Of a stretch of 64,000 nucleotides of DNA, positions 21,029 to 32,458 are shown piece after piece. The notes beneath the pieces were generated by a model. The model was not told the DNA's origin. It ran no database searches and saw nothing but the letters and a program-made list of their open reading frames with translations. The stretch is taken from NCBI GenBank assembly GCA_030849465.1, contig JARVLF010000020.1, positions 434,001 to 498,000 on the forward strand, in the 5' to 3' direction. The translations under genes were made by a program, and so were the position numbers. The DNA is from Moesziomyces globuligerus (taxonomy: Eukaryota; Basidiomycota; Ustilaginomycetes; Ustilaginales; Ustilaginaceae). Each line of letters begins with the position of its first letter. The first letter of the stretch is position 1.

Positions 21029-21671
21029 TCCGCCGATGTCTTCCTCTCGAACAGACCTGTGACACCCTCGACACACATCGTTCATTTGACCAAAAAATCA
21101 TGGCATCCATCACCTTGATGTGCCATCTCACACACTCGTTTGGCATCTAGCCGCCCACCCTCCCACAGACACACTTTCTTTTCTTCGCATCGTTCATCTT
21201 GCATACACATTCTGCTCAGGGGTAATGGAACAATCGCATCACTTGACCAAACCGCGAGCGCGGATGAGAAATGAGAAGGCGTGAGGTGAGAGTGGTTGTG
21301 TCGATGCTGGTCGCTGTGGGTCGCGTGTCCAAATACAGCTTGAGGGCTCGACGCGAGGCGCCTTTCCTCCACTCAGGCACGGAGGCGCGCACAGCGCACG
21401 CGAGATTGGCGGTGCATATCCATGTCGAGGCTCGCCTCGCCTCGGCTTGGCTTGGCATCCCACTCCATCCACTCGACCTTGCCTCTGGACATCGCAGCAC
21501 TACACATCAGCAACGTCATCCGCCCTAGACGCGTTGTACGCGATATAGACCCCAACGTGACTTTGCAGGTGGGGGGCATGACCGGTCGCATGCCTGCTGT
21601 CCCACTGCGGTCATTGTGAGCACACCCACACACACCCCTCAACCGGCTCTGCCTCTTTGGATGCCATCGCC
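21029..21671. promoter_or_regulatory. Intergenic region upstream of the Rab7-like gene
   Basis: Holds the 3' end of the PIP5-kinase transcript and the promoter of the Rab7-like gene, both on the plus strand. It has a few CACACA runs. No ATG-led frame resembling a protein and no RNA gene were seen. Confidence 0.5.
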
Positions 21672-23744
21672 ATGCCGCTTAAACCAACGCAGAAGCCTGT
21701 TCCAGAAGGGGAGAGGGCGTCATCATCTCGAAATCCACCAAGCGCTGCGCTGCGGAGACTTCGGTCTAGCGATGCCGCGAGCACCTTGCAGTCGTCGGCG
21801 GTCGCAGCGATGGGGTCGATCCGCACGCTCGCCTCGGTCTCGTCCTCGGGCACCTCTCTGCATCCGATCGCACCGAAACGTGCCATCAAGGTCGTTCTCA
21901 TCGGCGACGGCGGCTGCGGTAAGACCTCGATGCGCAATCGGTTTCTTACCAACACCTTCTTCCCCTCCTACCGCGCGACGATCGGGGCCGACTTTATCAC
22001 CAAGACGCTGCCCATCGACGCCGCTCGGCCGGACGGCGAAAAAGCCACGCTGCAGATCTGGGATACTGCTGGGCAGGAACGATTCCAGAGCCTAGGTTCG
22101 GCATTCTACCGCGGGGCGGATGCGGTGATCATCGCGTTCGATGCCTCGAAGGACGCCGAGGAGTCGATGGCGCGTGTCCGGGCGTGGTACGACGCGTTCA
22201 TGGACAAAGCGCCCGGACCGTCTGGAGATGCGGAGCGGAGGAGGTTCTGCTGGATCTGCGCCGCGAACAAGGTCGATCTGGTCGATGGGGAGACGGTGCC
22301 GACGCTGGACCGGGAGGCGGTGCGGGGGACGCTGAATGGGCTGGTGCCAGCGCCAGAAACGCAGCCCGATTGGGGCATCGATCCGGGTCAGCCAGGTGCT
22401 CGACCATCAGGAGCAGAAGAGCCGGCGAATCCGGCGGAAGTGCTCTCGCGCCCTGATCCCATCACGGCGGCACCTCCAGCAACGCCGCCGACGCGGACAC
22501 CGTCCGGATCACGCAGCAAGGACGACGGCGGTGCGACACCGATCTCGCTGCGCGACCTTGGCCGCAGCGGCGATGCGTCGCCAAGCGCGCGGAGGAAGGG
22601 CGATTATCGGCTGTCACGTAAGTCGCTGACGTCGATCGCTGCGGCCGCCGCACGTGCGGCACAGCAATCGGATGCGAGTGGGATCGACGAGCCCGTGGGC
22701 ATGCAGAACGGCGGAACGGTCAACACGATGTACGCCACGCCGGCGGGCACCGTGACGAACGTGGCGCAGCTCAGCAGCTCGCCTACCGCCAAGTCGGACC
22801 TGGCCTCGCGTGGCGACGAGGGCGGCTTCCTGGCGAGCTGGATGCGGTCCAAATCCAAGTCCTCTGGTCCAGGGCGAGGGAGGGCGAATGGACACGTGAA
22901 GCGCCAGTCGATCCGCAGCATCGAAGTTTTTCAGCCCAGCGATTCGGACGACGACGCAGAAGCACACCGCAGGGGCGGCGGATTTGCGTTCCCGATCAAG
23001 GCGCCTCGCACGCCGCCGAGGAGCGTCCGGAGCGGAGCGGCAGCAGGAGTGGGGGAGAGGCAGAGGGTGGATTCGACCATGAGCCTCGGCGCGCCGAGCG
23101 TCTACCACACTCCGCGAAGCAGCACGTTTTTCAGCGTCAGTCCGACGCCGCGCACCACGCTCGGCCTACCAGCGCTGCGCAACGATGGCGGCAGCAGTAC
23201 GAGTGTGACGAGCGGACAGAGGGGCGAGACTCAAGAGACTCAGCTGAAGCACAAGCCGTCGATTGCTTCGTCCTCGACGGCATCGGTCGCTACGGTCAGA
23301 CCGGATTCGACTGCCAAGACGCATGCGACGCTGCGGACGCCCAAGAGCATCAACGACCTCTTCCAGCCGCATCCGCCGTCGGTCGAGGAAGAAGAGCAGC
23401 TGGAGGAGGACGAGGAGCTGGGGACGCCACGACCGCGTACGCCGTCGACGCTCTCGCTACCCGTCGAGCCCGTGATGCAAAGCGCGCTGCCCAGCGAGGT
23501 CGAACAGGGCTTCACGCTCTTCTACACCTCGGCGCGGTCGGGGCACAATATCGAGCGCATGTTCCAGCACATTGTCTCGCGCGTCGCTGCCGCGCACGCG
23601 TACGAAGCGGCACTGCACGACCCATCCGACCAAGCACACCACGCAGACGACCACGACCGTCGACAGAACGAACTCATCCGCCGCACCATCCGCATCGCCA
23701 GCGGCAAAAACCCAGACCGATCCTGGCTAGCAAGCTGCTGCTAA
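21672..23744 (+). CDS. Rab7-like small GTPase with large insertion between G4 and G5
   Basis: The open frame reaches back to a TTG at 21657; the first ATG is 21672 and gives 690 residues. After about 70 disordered residues comes a Rab fold: P-loop GDGGCGKTS at 78, switch I SYRATIGADF, switch II WDTAGQERFQSLGSAFYRGAD (close to Rab7), and NKVDL at 199. The G5 motif TSARSGHNI appears only at residue 619, so about 400 Ser/Pro/Arg-rich residues separate G4 from G5, where ordinary Rabs have about 30. The chain ends in a Cys-Cys pair suited to geranylgeranylation. Rab7 proteins act on late endosomes and vacuoles. The insert stays open over 1.2 kb with normal codon use, so it is probably exon, although an internal GTAAGT at 22618 leaves splicing possible. 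No canonical short Rab7 is in the window. Confidence 0.8.
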   Translation: MPLKPTQKPVPEGERASSSRNPPSAALRRLRSSDAASTLQSSAVAAMGSIRTLASVSSSGTSLHPIAPKRAIKVVLIGDGGCGKTSMRNRFLTNTFFPSYRATIGADFITKTLPIDAARPDGEKATLQIWDTAGQERFQSLGSAFYRGADAVIIAFDASKDAEESMARVRAWYDAFMDKAPGPSGDAERRRFCWICAANKVDLVDGETVPTLDREAVRGTLNGLVPAPETQPDWGIDPGQPGARPSGAEEPANPAEVLSRPDPITAAPPATPPTRTPSGSRSKDDGGATPISLRDLGRSGDASPSARRKGDYRLSRKSLTSIAAAAARAAQQSDASGIDEPVGMQNGGTVNTMYATPAGTVTNVAQLSSSPTAKSDLASRGDEGGFLASWMRSKSKSSGPGRGRANGHVKRQSIRSIEVFQPSDSDDDAEAHRRGGGFAFPIKAPRTPPRSVRSGAAAGVGERQRVDSTMSLGAPSVYHTPRSSTFFSVSPTPRTTLGLPALRNDGGSSTSVTSGQRGETQETQLKHKPSIASSSTASVATVRPDSTAKTHATLRTPKSINDLFQPHPPSVEEEEQLEEDEELGTPRPRTPSTLSLPVEPVMQSALPSEVEQGFTLFYTSARSGHNIERMFQHIVSRVAAAHAYEAALHDPSDQAHHADDHDRRQNELIRRTIRIASGKNPDRSWLASCC

Positions 23745-23872
23745 CCCACACACTCTCTCATAACAAAGATAACGGAGACGATTGCATCGTGTGTGCACCG
23801 CGATCGTGCGCGCCAAGTCCAAAGCCAAGACGAGCGAAAAGAGAGTAGGAAAACTGTCAAGGAAACACGGGA

Positions 23873-24682
23873 TTAGAGCTTGAAGTCGGAGCGGGCGTAG
23901 TTTGTGGTGTGGGCGGCGGCGTTGTCGGTGAAAAAGTAGATGTCGCCGGGCGGGCTTGGACGGACTCTGCTTGCGGGCAGGCCGAGTTCGGGGTGGTCGA
24001 GCACCTTGCTGAGCATCTCCTGCTTGCCCTCTCCGGCGAGGACAAAGGCGAGCCTGTGAGCGTGGTTGAGCACGGGGTAGGTGAAGGTGATCCTCTTTGC
24101 GGGGGGTTTGGGGCTGTCCTCGATGGGGGCGACCCACCTGTCCTGCTCCTGGAGGAGCTCGTGGCCGGGGAAGAGCGAGCAGGTGTGACCGTCGGGGCCC
24201 ATGCCGAGGAGGATGAGGTCAAAGACGGGGTTCCTCACGGCCTCCTTTCCGGCAAAGGCGGCGACGAGCTGCTTCTCGTAGGCGTCCGAGAGCTCTTCTG
24301 GATCGTTGAGCAGCGCCTCGTCGATGGTGTGGATCTGGGAGCGCTTGAGCTCGGGCACCTTGGAGAAGAACTCCTGGTGGCAGAGGTAGTAGTTGGAGTC
24401 TTCGTGGTCGAGCGGCACGAGGCGTTCGTCGCAGAAGAAGATCTCCCACTTGTCCCACCGCAACGCATTGTCGTCGCGGTCGACGAGGTACTTGGCCAGC
24501 ATCTTGGGCAGCGATCCGCCCGACGTGGCGAGCGTAAACTTGTTGCGGCGCGCGATCGCATCGTTCTGCGCCTTGATCACAAACTCGGCGAGCTTGCGCG
24601 ACAGCTCGTCCGAGTCTGGGAACGAGAAGAGGATCGGCTCCGCCGGCTTCTGCGACGGCGCCTTGGCATCAACAGGCGGCAT
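23873..24682 (-). CDS. SOL3: 6-phosphogluconolactonase
   Basis: Single exon, 269 residues, ATG at the complement of 24680-24682. The glucosamine-6-phosphate isomerase/lactonase fold is complete: [16 protein letters not shown] (substrate loop), [42 protein letters not shown] and [21 protein letters not shown]. It hydrolyses 6-phosphogluconolactone in the oxidative pentose phosphate pathway, in the cytosol. The length matches yeast Sol3/Sol4. It converges with the Rab7-like gene, leaving 128 bp between stops. Confidence 0.95.
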   Translation of the reverse strand: MPPVDAKAPSQKPAEPILFSFPDSDELSRKLAEFVIKAQNDAIARRNKFTLATSGGSLPKMLAKYLVDRDDNALRWDKWEIFFCDERLVPLDHEDSNYYLCHQEFFSKVPELKRSQIHTIDEALLNDPEELSDAYEKQLVAAFAGKEAVRNPVFDLILLGMGPDGHTCSLFPGHELLQEQDRWVAPIEDSPKPPAKRITFTYPVLNHAHRLAFVLAGEGKQEMLSKVLDHPELGLPASRVRPSPPGDIYFFTDNAAAHTTNYARSDFKL

Positions 24683-25600
24683 GGTGAAAGTAGAAAAAAA
24701 GAGGCTTATCGCTAAGCTTTTGGGAAAGACTTGCGGTCGGAGAAGATTGCGAGTACAGACGAGGCAGCAGCAAATACCACGCTCGACAGAGACTGTGTGC
24801 TGTTGCTGGGTATGGGTGTTGCAGAGGTTACGGGTTGGGTGAGGTGAGGAAGGATAAGGGATGCGGTGACCGAGTTTGGATGATGCTCGCCATCCGGGAG
24901 ACGCTGGCTGAGCGGCCGAAGATCGATTTGGCGGGCGTGCGATTATTCCCGATGCACATCTGCGCTCTCGGCGCTCCGAGAGGTGGAGAAAATCCGACGA
25001 GAGCCAGATTTAGCCCGGCTGCCAGAGAGAGAGAGGCTGCAGTTGGGTGGCGTCGAAATCATAGGCGAAAAGGCGAGATCGCGATAACAACGCGACATCC
25101 ATCCACACTCGCTTGCGTGGGCTCGAGCGCACTCAACCCAGCAGCCTGCTCAGCCTTCATCCCTCTCCGGCCACTTGGCCGTCACACGACCCACTCAATC
25201 ACCACTCCTCCTCCCAGTACACACGGCTCCTGGACGGGCTCAGCCGTGTGGTGTGACTCAGAGCGTCAGTCACCATGCTTCCATATGCAGGCATCGGCAG
25301 CCTGCGCTCTACTTCTGATCGAGCCAGTTTCATGCGAGGTGATGAAAACCGTCGCAGGAGCCAGGCACGCTTGCCGGACCGTGCGTTGCGACTGACGTCA
25401 ATGCCCAGCCCCCGATCCGGCCCAACCAAGAAATTCATTTTCATCGCAAGCACACGTCGGCCTCACAGTCATGAACATTTCGTCCTCGCCCTCGTCCTCC
25501 ATGCCTTCGCATCAGCCCACTCATTCAGGAACGACTGGGCCGCTAGCCAGCAGCATGTGCAGGCAGATGGTCTCGTTGAATACCAAAGTGACATGATATG
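24683..25600. promoter_or_regulatory. Intergenic region upstream of the lactonase gene
   Basis: Lies between the lactonase promoter and the 3' end of the Na+/H+ exchanger gene, both minus strand. Short open frames on both strands lack recognisable homology. No repeat or RNA gene was seen. Confidence 0.5.
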
Positions 25601-28054
25601 CTAGAGGCCGTGGGAGGCGTCGTCGCTCGCAAAGGTGCGCCGGGTAGGCGTATTGCGTCCGCTCGTGGAGCGGCGGCCACTTGCAAACGTCGTCGCATCA
25701 AAGATCGGCGTCCCTTGCTCGTCGTCCTCGTCCTCATCCACCACCACCGCATCCCTTTCCGCAGGATACACGTTGGCATCCGCATCGTCCTCTACGGCGA
25801 AGAAGTTCCTCCTCGCGCTGCTCGTGCTGTCATCGCCTGCACGCGAGAGGTCGAGCTCGGACCGGCTCGCCGCCGCATCTCTGGCGGCTAGGCGGGCGAT
25901 CTTCTTCTCCTCGTGCTTACGCGAGGCGACCGAGTTGCTGAACAGCGGCAGCAGATACTTCTGATCGATCGCCTGGAACCACTGTCCGTCCTTCATCACG
26001 AGGCCGGCGCGGTCGAGCAGCTGCTTGGCCGGCGACGATGTCGATCCGTCCGCCGACGAGGCCTCCAGCACCGCCTTGCGGATCTCACTCAGACTCGGTA
26101 TCGAGGTGGTGTTGACCGCCGTCGGCGAACGTGCGCCCGCAAATCCAGGCGTTGCAGAGCGGCTGATGCTGCCGCCCGTCGTGAGCGCAGTCAGGCCAGT
26201 GCCGGCGCCAGGCGTCGAGGAGCGCGAAGGCACCATCTCGGACGAGAACGACGAGGCTTCGTCGTCTTCGTCCAGATCATCCGCAAAGCCAGTGCGCACG
26301 GCGCCAGACTTGGCACCGCGCATGCCCGATGCGTACGCCGAGCTGTGGCTCAACGACGCACGCGGGCTCGAGGTCTCGCTCGCATCGCGATAGCCGCCCT
26401 TGCGCGACCGCGTGAGACCGGCGCGTTCCGATGCATCGCGGTAGCTGCCCGAGTCGAGGTAGGTGCGGCGCTGCATACCGCGCAGACGCATGACGTCGTC
26501 GTCGTCCTCCTCTTCGTCCGACTCGCCCTCGTCGTCCTGGACGCCCGTGCGGATGCCGAGGATCTCGAGCATCTGCGCAGTCGTACCGCCGAACACGATC
26601 ACCGTCAGCACCACCGTCACCAGCACCGTCGTCTGCAGCGCGATCGCGTTCTGCCCCTCGATGCCCGCCGACAGCGCGAACCCGACCGCACCACGCAGCC
26701 CGGCCCAGAAGAGCATGATCTGGTACTGTCTCGGCAGCTCCTCCTCCACTGCGCCGCGCGGCACGCCGCCGCCACCCGTGGCGCGAGCTCGACGGTTGTT
26801 GCGAGCACGCTTCACCGCGTTCACCACGCTGGCGATGGGGAACACGGCGCAGTAGCGCGACGCGACGACAGCAAAGACCGTGACGATGATGAAGAGCGGC
26901 TTGTAGACCAGGATCTCCTGCGTGAAGAGACTCAGTCCGAGGTAGATGAAGATAAAGTTCTCCGAGAGGTTGGCGAGCGTCTGGAACGTGTAGCGGGTCG
27001 TTCGCTGCGTTCGCCGCGACATGTTGTGGTAGGCGTAGTGCTTCAGCGTGATGCCGCAAAAGAGGAGCGAGACGATGCCGCTCATGGTGACGCCGTTGCT
27101 GAAAAAGTAGCTCGTATACGCGATGAGCGCCACCAGACAGCTCTCGAGCTGCGGATACGAGCTCAGCCGCGAGTGCTTGAGCAGCAACGAGCAGCCGAGT
27201 CCGAAGCAAACGCCGAGCAGCATCGAAAGCGAGAACACGACGAGGAAGAGACCGATACCGTGGAAGATGGACGAGAGGTGGATCTCTTTGCCGCGGAAGG
27301 TGGAGAGGGTGTCGAACATGACGATCGAGACGGCGTCGTTGAGGATGCTCTCGCCAAAGATGACCGAGTACAGCTTGGGGTCGACCTTGTACGTGTTGAA
27401 GATGGCGAGGATGGTCACTGGGTCGGTTGCACTGAGCGTCGATCCGAAGATGAGACACTCGAGCAGCGTGAGCGAGATGCTCTCGAGATGCAGCAGCGAC
27501 CAGAGGTAGACGATGACGCCGACGACGATGGCGCTGATGAACGTGCCGGCAAACGCAAAGATGAGGATGGTGCCAAAGTTGCGGAAAAAGTTCTCCTGAC
27601 GCAGGTCGTAGCCGGACGCGAGGATGATGGGCGGAAGCAGCACGTTGAGCATGATGGTGTTGCTGAAGCTCAGCATGCTCTGCACCTGCTCGCCTGGCCC
27701 GACGCGCAGGCAGAGGCCGACGAACATGCCGGCAAACAGGCCCACGATGGTCTCGTGCACCGCGGTGATGCGCTTGACCTTGAGGTAGTACGAAGTCCAG
27801 AACGATAGGATGAGCAGCGAAAGCACGAGGAAGAGCGCCAAGGACGAGAACCGCTCTTGCTGCTCTGCATCGGGCACGCTCACCGGCGCGGTGGGTGAAG
27901 CCGTGATTGTCGCAGTCGTCGTTGAGATCGCCGAAGTGGTGGACGCCGGCAGGGCACCCAAAATCGAAGAAGCCGCAGCAGCTGCAGCAGCAGCTGCGGT
28001 GCTCATGAGGACCGCCAGCAGCGTGATGAGCCTAGCAAGCATCTTGACGAGCAT
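25601..28054 (-). CDS. NHX1: Endosomal/vacuolar Na+/H+ exchanger (NHX/NHE type)
   Basis: The open frame extends to a TTG at 28375. I place the start at the ATG at 28054, because the protein then opens with a signal-sequence-like segment (MLVKMLARLITLLAVLMS), as endosomal exchangers do. An alternative ATG at 28261 would add 69 residues. The product is 817 residues. About 12 membrane segments include LNVLLPPIILASGY (the amiloride-site region), SATDPVTILAIF, the ion-site GESILNDAVSIVMF and GLRGAVGFALSAG. The last 300 residues form an acidic, Ser-rich cytosolic tail (EEEDDDD). The protein exchanges luminal protons for Na+ or K+ in endosomes and vacuoles, controlling pH and trafficking. Confidence 0.9.
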   Translation of the reverse strand: MLVKMLARLITLLAVLMSTAAAAAAAAASSILGALPASTTSAISTTTATITASPTAPVSVPDAEQQERFSSLALFLVLSLLILSFWTSYYLKVKRITAVHETIVGLFAGMFVGLCLRVGPGEQVQSMLSFSNTIMLNVLLPPIILASGYDLRQENFFRNFGTILIFAFAGTFISAIVVGVIVYLWSLLHLESISLTLLECLIFGSTLSATDPVTILAIFNTYKVDPKLYSVIFGESILNDAVSIVMFDTLSTFRGKEIHLSSIFHGIGLFLVVFSLSMLLGVCFGLGCSLLLKHSRLSSYPQLESCLVALIAYTSYFFSNGVTMSGIVSLLFCGITLKHYAYHNMSRRTQRTTRYTFQTLANLSENFIFIYLGLSLFTQEILVYKPLFIIVTVFAVVASRYCAVFPIASVVNAVKRARNNRRARATGGGGVPRGAVEEELPRQYQIMLFWAGLRGAVGFALSAGIEGQNAIALQTTVLVTVVLTVIVFGGTTAQMLEILGIRTGVQDDEGESDEEEDDDDVMRLRGMQRRTYLDSGSYRDASERAGLTRSRKGGYRDASETSSPRASLSHSSAYASGMRGAKSGAVRTGFADDLDEDDEASSFSSEMVPSRSSTPGAGTGLTALTTGGSISRSATPGFAGARSPTAVNTTSIPSLSEIRKAVLEASSADGSTSSPAKQLLDRAGLVMKDGQWFQAIDQKYLLPLFSNSVASRKHEEKKIARLAARDAAASRSELDLSRAGDDSTSSARRNFFAVEDDADANVYPAERDAVVVDEDEDDEQGTPIFDATTFASGRRSTSGRNTPTRRTFASDDASHGL

Positions 28055-28759
28055 GATTCGGCAGCGAGGCGGCCGACTTGTTCCACGCCCTCCTCGTATC
28101 GCTTTGCCTGGGCTCTTGATGCTTCGCTCGCTCGCCTCAGCGCGACTGGTTGGGAGGACAGGGTGCGAAGAGAGGCCAAGAGGACTCGACCGAGCAGGCT
28201 GCTGGAGTGCTGTGGATTGCTGCGGTTGGTGCTGAGGAAGGACTGGGATGTGGCTGAGCATAGCACCATGCCGAGCCTCTCCATCCGTGGCTTCCAAAAT
28301 GCCCGAGACCCTGGAATCACGGCCAGCTACTGTAACGGCTGCGATCCGTGCGTGCAGCCGAGCTGCTGCCGCCAAGTTGCCAAGTCCTGTGCGGACGATC
28401 GGCCTAACAACTATCCTGCCAGTACGCTATATGTCTGCTGAAGGCTTCAAATGGCCCGCTTGCTTCGCAAGGAGACCTGAAAGGGAGCTGCGACTTGACA
28501 GAGAAGATCACGACATTACTGATGCTGTGCGGATACAGCGATGGCGGGCAACTTGCGCTGCTTTGGTGTGAGCGTGATCGAGCCGAGATGGGCCCGATGC
28601 AAATCGTCAAGCGGCAGCGCAGACGCGATCTCCGAGAGCCGCAAAGTCGCGAACAACAGACGAAGCCAAGCGCCAGTCAAAATGTGAGAATGTCGAATAT
28701 CGTTGGAACTTGTGCGCTGTCTTCATCCCATCACCATCTTGCTTGGTCGTTCTCGCATC
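28055..28759. promoter_or_regulatory. Divergent promoter region, NHX1 / NIC96
   Basis: Separates the two divergent start codons. It contains the upstream part of the exchanger's open frame, which would be coding only if the ATG at 28261 is used. No RNA gene or repeat was seen. Confidence 0.5.
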
Positions 28760-31595
28760 ATGAACGACTACCCCATGGATGCGGCGCCGCAGTCGCTCTC
28801 GGAGCTTCTGCAGCAGTCCAAGAAGCTCACCAACCACCTCGGCCGCTCGGATCTGCCTCAGATTCAGCTTGGCCTCGACCAGATCGAGAACCAGAGTCGC
28901 AAGCTCGTCTCCAAGAGCCTGCGCTCCGGATCCGCACAGCCTGCCGATGCACGCGCTCACTACTTCCTCGCCAACGGAGGCATCGACGCCGCACAGCTCG
29001 CCGACACCATCAACTCGGCCAACATCGCGAGCACCTTCGAACCCCTCCAGCCCATCTACGACACGGATGTGGAGAGCTACCTCACCCACGAGCATCAGCA
29101 GGTCGTCATCAGCGCCATCGAGCAGGGCAGACGTGAGACGCTCCAGGACTTCCACCGCAATCTCGACCGCACCATGCACCGCGACTGGGAGAGGCAAAAG
29201 CGCAAGATCCTCGAAGAGCTCGGCCAGCACCAGCCTTCCAACGCCCGCGACGCCGACATGGACGCTTCCGCCTCCGGATTTGGCGCCTCGACTTCGGCGC
29301 AGACCTTGCCCGCTTCGTCGAGCACCATGCTCGGCTCCAACGCCACCTCGCAGATGCACGGCAAGATGGCCCGCTACCAGATGGTGGTGTCCAGGCTCAA
29401 CTCGTCGCGTCTCGAAGGGTACAACCTCGCCCTCGCGCATGCATTCATCGATGCCATCTCCGGGCTGGGTGAGGACTCGAAGAACAAGGAGCTGATCGAG
29501 AGCTGGAAGGCGCTCGCCAGCATGGTCCGGGAGCAGGACGTCCGCAACGGCGAATTCGGCGCCAAGCTCATCAAGGAGCGCCAGTACGCGTCCGCCTACG
29601 TCGACCTCAGGGCTTGGCACGGCACCGACGGCATCCATCTGCGCAAGGAGCTCCTCCAAGGCTCCAAGGCATTCCTGGAGAAGGAGTTCGAAGAGCACAT
29701 GGAGCAGGTGATCGCTGCCAATCCGGTCATCGCTCAGCGCGGCGGTGCTCCCACCGTGCGTTCGACAGTGAGCGCTTTCCTGCGCGTGCAGCACCTCAGC
29801 TCGCAGAACCAGTGGCGCTCGGACCTGGCCAAGGAGCTGGACGCGTCGACCAACGTGCCCATCTGGGCGGAGCTCTACTTCCTGCTGCGTATCGGCAAGG
29901 CCAAGGAGGCGCTCGAGTGTGCGTCGGAGAACGAAAACCGCATCCGGTCCACCGACCCGTCGTTCCTGGCATACCTCAAGGCGTGGATCGACTCGCCGGA
30001 CCGCCGCCTGCCGCGGCTGCTCAAGGACCGCTTCCTCGCCGAGTACAACTCACGCTTCCGCACGCTGCCCGAGGTGCACGACCCGTACAAGCTGGGCCTG
30101 TACAAGCTAATCGGACGCATCGATGTGGCCAAGAAGTTCCCGGCGCTGCTGACGTCGAGCATCCAGAACTGGCTGTGGCTGCAGCTGAGCATGGTGCGCG
30201 AAACGTACGACGACGAGGCGGATGCGCAGGACTCGGTGCGCGACCGCTTCACGCTCGCCGACCTCGGCCACAAGGTGGAGAAGTTCGGCGAGGCGTACTT
30301 CGACCCCAAGGGCAACCGACCGCTGTTCTACTTCCGGCTGCTGCTGCTGTGCGGGCAGTTCGAGAAGGCGGTGGGCTTCCTCTTCTCGCGCTCGGCACAC
30401 CAGGTGGATGCGATCCACTTTGGCGTGGTGCTGGCGTACTATGGCCTGCTGCGCGTGCCGTCGCAGGCAGCGTCGTCGCAGGTCGAGTATCTCGTCGTCG
30501 AGTCGGACGGGCAGGGCGGCAACGTGGCGTCGATCGACTTTGCCAAGCTGGTGCAGCGATACGTGCGCAGCTTCTCGTCGACGTCGCGCCGCGATGCGCT
30601 GCAGTACCTGTACCTGATCTGCCTGCACGCGGATGTGGCCGAGCCGGTGGGCTCGGAGCAGGTGCGACGATGCCACGACCTGATCCGGGCGCTGGTGCTG
30701 GAGGCGCATCCGACCGAGTTCCAGGAGCTGCTGGGCGATGTTCGGACCAACGGCGCCAAGACGGCGGGGCTGATCGAGCGCAACCTGGCGCTGATCAAGA
30801 TCAAGAACGAGCGCGAGTTTGTGTCGACGATTGTGCAGGTGGCAGCGAGGCAGTGCGACATGGCGCACCGGACCGAGTCGGCGATCCTGCTGTACAATCT
30901 GGCGGGGCAGCACGACACGGTGGTGACGGTGCTGAACAAGGAGCTGGGCGCGCGGCTGACGGAGCCGAGCAGCGCGGCCGAGTGGAAGTCGAACGGGCTG
31001 TCTTCGGGGGCGTCGTTCTCTGCGGCGAGCAACGTGGTGACGCTGGCGACGGCGATTCTGGAGACGTACGAGAAGCAGTACGGCTATGCGGGCAAGAACC
31101 GGGACACGTGTCGACGACTGCTGGAGCTCAAGAAGGCGGTGGGACTGCACAGCGAGGGCCGGAATCTGGAGGCGCTGCAGACGATCGAGGCGCTGCGCAT
31201 CCTGCCGCTGGATGGCGAGTCGCGCAAGGACGTGGTGGCGATCACGCGCAAGGCGGAGGAGTTCAAGGAGGTGGACGAGAACATTGCACGCAACTTTTCC
31301 GAGATCGTGCTGATGAGCATGACGATCCTGTACAAGCTGCACCAGGAGCTCAAGGAGAGCATCCACCGCAGCGGCACGAGTGCCATGGACGAGTACCGGG
31401 CGCAGGCGCGCGCGCTCATGATGTGGGCGGGCATGCTGCGCTTCCGCATGAGCAGCGAGACGTACAGCCAGCTCACGCGACTCGATGTCTTTGTAAGTTT
31501 GCACGATCCGAGCCCTGGGACGAGCAGCACAGCACGAGGAGATGGATCGAAAGGTACTGACCGACGCTTTCTTTTGACATTGACAGATCCACTGA
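28760..31595 (+). CDS. NIC96: Nucleoporin NIC96/Nup93 (2 exons)
   Basis: The start is the ATG at 28760; the frame continues upstream only to a TTG. Exon 1 is 28760-31492. A 94-nt intron with GTAAGT donor, CTGAC branch-like site (31557) and CAG acceptor leads to a 9-nt last exon (31587-31595) coding Ile-His-stop. The spliced product has 913 residues and ends RLDVFIH, like the VLMN-type ends of Nup93. It begins with a helical N terminus (SLSELLQQSKKLTNHL), which in the family binds the Nsp1 complex. The rest is the alpha-solenoid, for example ANIASTFEPLQPIYDTDVESYL and YFDPKGNRPLFYFRLLLLCG. It is a structural linker of the nuclear pore inner ring. Confidence 0.93.
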
Positions 31596-31624
31596 TGCGA
31601 CACGCATCCACTGATGCGACACGC
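31587..31624 (+). repeat. 19-bp tandem duplication at the last NIC96 exon
   Basis: The 19-base unit ATCCACTGATGCGACACGC occurs twice head to tail. The first copy starts exactly at the splice acceptor and contains the stop codon. The second copy lies in the 3' untranslated region. Confidence 0.9.
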
Positions 31625-32458
31625 GCCTGGTAGACATGCTGCAAAAGTTAGAACGATTGCCCAACGACGCTGGTCCGCGTAATGCCGAAGTGGACTGGCG
31701 AGGTGAGGCTGTGGGGAGCAAATGAGAAGAGTGCTGCGAGCACGTTCTCGGACGTGCAACCCCAGACCCTGGGCTGAACGGGGCGTGTGGCCGCGGTAAG
31801 GCTGAGAGCGGAGAGAGAAAAAAGGAAAATGCCAAGACAAAAGAGGAAAACGTCGAAAATGTCGAGACGGCCCGAGGAAGCGCCGACGAGGCCTGCGGGC
31901 CAAGCTGAGCCGGCGCACGCGGTCGATTTCCAGCACGCGATGCTCGCTTGGGCGCGATTTTTTGGCAGCTTTTCGCTTGCTTGCTCGCTTTTTGGGTGGG
32001 GCGGGCGGCGTGAAGAAGGCCGATAAGGCAAATCAGATTAACTTACTGCTCGTGTGGCCGCTGCGCTTTGGCCGTATTTTTGGCAGAGCGCGCGACACAG
32101 GTCGAAGAGAAAAATGTGGGAGGGCTGTGCAGGTGTGCAGGTGTGCAGATGCAATGCCGTAAAAATCGACACCGACTCAGCAGCAACTGAGCGAGCAACC
32201 GACGTCGGCTTTTGTTCGTCGCTGGCGTTGGTCCAAGCGGTCCGTCGGTGTCACGGCGGCCTGTCGATAGAGCCAACGGGTGGGACGGTGGATTGCCGCT
32301 CGCATCACACACACCCAACCCACCCGAGATGGGGAAACCCTTCTTATACACCGACCAACATCACTCCTTCCACCTTCTTGCCCCCTTCCACGCTTTCGAT
32401 CCTACCCTGGCCTCGATCCTGCAAACGCGCAAGCTCGCTTTGTAGCACATCTGGCGCC
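31596..32458. promoter_or_regulatory. Intergenic region upstream of the cation diffusion facilitator
   Basis: Contains the NIC96 3' end and the promoter of the CDF gene. A frame joined to the CDF gene runs back to a GTG at 32054 with one more in-frame ATG near 32114; I judge that part to be leader. A GTGCAGGTGTGCAG direct repeat lies near 32127-32146. No RNA gene was seen. Confidence 0.5.

Noticed and set aside
25913..27808. Plus-strand open frame of 631 codons opposite the Na+/H+ exchanger
   Set aside because: Antisense shadow with Arg/Asp/Glu/His-rich composition; the minus strand has all exchanger motifs.
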